A DNA stretch of 64,000 bases from Alistipes sp. (GTDB lineage Bacteria; Bacteroidota; Bacteroidia; Bacteroidales; Rikenellaceae), in the NCBI GenBank assembly GCA_022782405.1, contig JALFNK010000003.1, positions 62,001-126,000 of the forward strand, read 5' to 3'. The translations under genes and the position numbers were made by a program. Shown here one piece after another: positions 62,411 to 64,000 of the stretch. Each line of letters begins with the position of its first letter. The first letter of the stretch is position 1. The notes under the pieces were generated by a model. The model did not search any database, was not told the origin of the DNA, and saw only the letters and a program-made list of their open reading frames with translations.

Positions 62411-63217
62411 ATGAAACGCCTTCTTCTGCTGCTCTGCGCCCTGCTGACTGCGCCCTGCGCCCTGCAGGCCGCCGAATACGAAAATGCCGCCGTACGCTTC
62501 ACCATCCCCGACAGTTTCGACCTTGAGCCCTATAAGGCCAACGGGCACGAAGGGTTCGAAGCCTCGGATAACAACCTGAGACTCGTACTCTTCACACTCT
62601 GCTATACGAAATCGATCAACCAGCGCGAAAACCTCAAGGTCGAGGATGCGCAATGGCTCGTCTCGCTGAAAGATGCCCGGCTCATCGAGACCTGGCAGCC
62701 CATCGGCCGACGCTACGACCGGGTATCGACCTATCTCAAGGGCGATCGCTCCATTCGGGTCTATCGCTACGTTGCGGCACGCAGCCTCAATTTCCTGGTA
62801 GCCGAGAGTTTGGACGGCGACTGGACGCAGGCCGATGCCATAGCCCGCAGCCAGCGCTATCAGAAGAGCCTCGCCTTCTACATGAACAACTTTACCGACG
62901 GGCTCATCCGTTTCATCATGTGGTGTGGTGTGCTCTCCGGAATCTGCATGATACTCTTCAACTTCATCGAAAAGTACCACGACGGGAAGTTCCTCCTCAT
63001 CACGATTCCCGTGATGCTGCTCTGCGTGTCAGGCGTATGGATCTTCGGATGGCCGCTGTCATTGGGAAGCCTGTTGCTCGGCATCTGGCCTTCAGCCCTT
63101 GCCGCGGCACTCGCCGGGGACTCGGACGATACCCCGACGGGGGACGATGACGAAAAAGAGGACGAGGATCCGAATACCTACGACGGCACGGGTCCCACAA
63201 TCCTCGACGAGATCTGA
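62411..63217 (+). CDS. Membrane protein of unknown function
   Basis: I do not recognise the family. The 268-residue product has a signal peptide (MKRLLLLLCALLTAPCALQA). An extracytoplasmic domain (about 21-160), rich in strands, contains AVRFTIPDSFDLEPYKANG and YRYVAARSLNFLVAESL. Three membrane segments follow (about 168-188, 195-215, 217-237), and an acidic tail with runs of Asp/Glu (DDTPTGDDDEKEDEDPN) ends the protein. The gene follows ung by 31 bases and shares its downstream terminator at 63312-63346. A sensory or scaffolding role at the membrane is possible. Confidence 0.75.
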   Translation: MKRLLLLLCALLTAPCALQAAEYENAAVRFTIPDSFDLEPYKANGHEGFEASDNNLRLVLFTLCYTKSINQRENLKVEDAQWLVSLKDARLIETWQPIGRRYDRVSTYLKGDRSIRVYRYVAARSLNFLVAESLDGDWTQADAIARSQRYQKSLAFYMNNFTDGLIRFIMWCGVLSGICMILFNFIEKYHDGKFLLITIPVMLLCVSGVWIFGWPLSLGSLLLGIWPSALAAALAGDSDDTPTGDDDEKEDEDPNTYDGTGPTILDEI

Positions 63218-63311
63218 TGACGCCCGCCACGGGCCGGAAGGCTACAGGGCAGAGGTCGGCAACCCGCAAAGGTGCACACAACGGCTCCCGCCGCAGCATA
63301 CGGCAACAAAA

Positions 63312-63346
63312 GAACGGCTCCGGAAGTTTTCACTCCGGAGCCGTTC
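63312..63346. terminator. Bidirectional terminator between convergent genes and rpoD
   Basis: A perfect 13-bp stem (63312-63324 with 63334-63346) with a 9-base loop and short T-runs on both outer sides separates the membrane-protein gene from rpoD. Confidence 0.85.
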
Positions 63347-63366
63347 CTCTGTTTTTCCGCCGGGAA

Positions 63367-64000
63367 TCAGCCCAGGTAGGATTTCAGCAGTTTCGACCGC
63401 GACGAATGGCGCAGCCGACGAATCGCCTTCTCCTTGATCTGACGTACGCGCTCGCGCGTGAGGTCGAACTTCTCGCCGATCTCCTCAAGAGTCATTTCCG
63501 AGCAGCCGATGCCGAAGAAATACTTGATGATATCGCGCTCACGCTCCGTAAGGGTCTCCAGTGCACGATCCACCTCGGTTGCAAGCGACTCGTTGATCAG
63601 TCCGCGGTCGGCGTTGGGCGAATCGGGATTCACCAGCACGTCGAGCAGCGAGTTGTCCTCACCGTCGGCGAAGGGTGCATCGACCGAAACATGGCGGCCG
63701 GCGACACGCAGCGTATCGGTAACCTTCTCCTTCGGAAGTTCGAGTTCCGTAGCCAGCTCCTCGGGGGACGGCGTACGCTCGTGCTCCTGCTCGAAGCGGG
63801 CGAAGGCCTTGTTGATCTTGTTGAGCGATCCTACCTGGTTGAGCGGCAGACGCACGATACGCGACTGCTCGGCCAAAGCCTGGAGAATCGACTGGCGAAT
63901 CCACCACACGGCATAGGAAATGAACTTGAAACCGCGCGTTTCATCGAACTTCTCGGCGGCCTTGATCAGACCCAGATTACCTTCATTGATCAGGTCCGGA
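63367..64000 (-). CDS. rpoD: RNA polymerase primary sigma factor RpoD, C-terminal part
   Basis: Only the 3' 634 bases of this gene are in the window; the frame continues past the right edge. The visible 211 residues cover region 2 ([20 protein letters not shown], which melts and reads the -7 element), region 3, and region 4.2 with the helix-turn-helix [20 protein letters not shown]. This housekeeping sigma factor is the one expected to read the TAnnTTTG promoters found throughout the window. The protein ends at [11 protein letters not shown]. It is the compact Bacteroidetes-type sigma without a long non-conserved insert, as far as can be seen. Confidence 0.95.
   Translation of the reverse strand, partial: PDLINEGNLGLIKAAEKFDETRGFKFISYAVWWIRQSILQALAEQSRIVRLPLNQVGSLNKINKAFARFEQEHERTPSPEELATELELPKEKVTDTLRVAGRHVSVDAPFADGEDNSLLDVLVNPDSPNADRGLINESLATEVDRALETLTERERDIIKYFFGIGCSEMTLEEIGEKFDLTRERVRQIKEKAIRRLRHSSRSKLLKSYLG

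Overview
The window comes from a GC-rich member of the Bacteroidales, most likely an Alistipes-like (Rikenellaceae) gut bacterium; the genus is inferred, not proven. Evidence for the group: most promoters have the Bacteroidetes -7 element TAnnTTTG, sometimes with TTTG about 19-20 bases upstream. The gene families also fit: GIN-domain and PspC proteins, DUF2723, RicT followed by a GldH-type lipoprotein, an M56 peptidase carrying TonB C-terminal domains behind a BlaI repressor, a serine-type sulfatase and an A2-like class A beta-lactamase. This is ordinary, dense core chromosome: 53 protein genes, two of them cut by the window edges. I saw no rRNA, tRNA, CRISPR array, insertion sequence or prophage.

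Layout. 1-6858: envelope stress-type GIN/PspC pair, phosphofructokinase, PfkB-family sugar/nucleoside kinase, a glycosyltransferase and DsbD. 7165-11596: two tandem M3 metallopeptidases. 11692-20807: a tightly coupled nine-gene block of rsmE, six genes of a group-4-hydrogenase/complex-I-like membrane complex, and a split chromate transporter pair. 20825-27491: a minus-strand cluster with an RlhA-type U32 protein, a GH2 beta-galactosidase, an rRNA methyltransferase-like protein and two small membrane proteins. 27589-32201: sulfatase, serS, a 55-residue ferredoxin, a beta-lactamase and an acetyltransferase. 32210-38592: a minus-strand operon with cysS, a lipoprotein, a MATE exporter, a cytidylate kinase-like protein, prfB and NamZ. 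38771-50952: DUF2723 membrane protein, acyl-CoA ligase, queG, TPR protein, tadA, aspS, rarA and a YfcE-like phosphoesterase. 51112-57945: ClpC-like ATPase, a second MATE exporter, ricT, gldH and trmB. 58035-60444: a BlaI/M56 regulatory pair with a clear operator. 60538-64000: alkaline phosphatase, ung, an unknown membrane protein and the 3' part of rpoD.

The most unusual item is the complex at 12417-19689. Its membrane subunits look intact, but the large subunit lacks all four Ni-binding cysteines. The fused ferredoxin/small subunit lacks the aligned N2-cluster ligands and keeps only the cysteines needed for one [4Fe-4S] cluster. It therefore looks like an energy-converting-hydrogenase-related (Ehr-type) machine with no recognisable catalytic metal site, co-transcribed with a chromate-type transporter. 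Second is the BlaI-type operator at 58035-58081: two 18-bp dyads placed just upstream of, and between, the promoter elements of a signalling pair whose M56 protein ends in two TonB domains.
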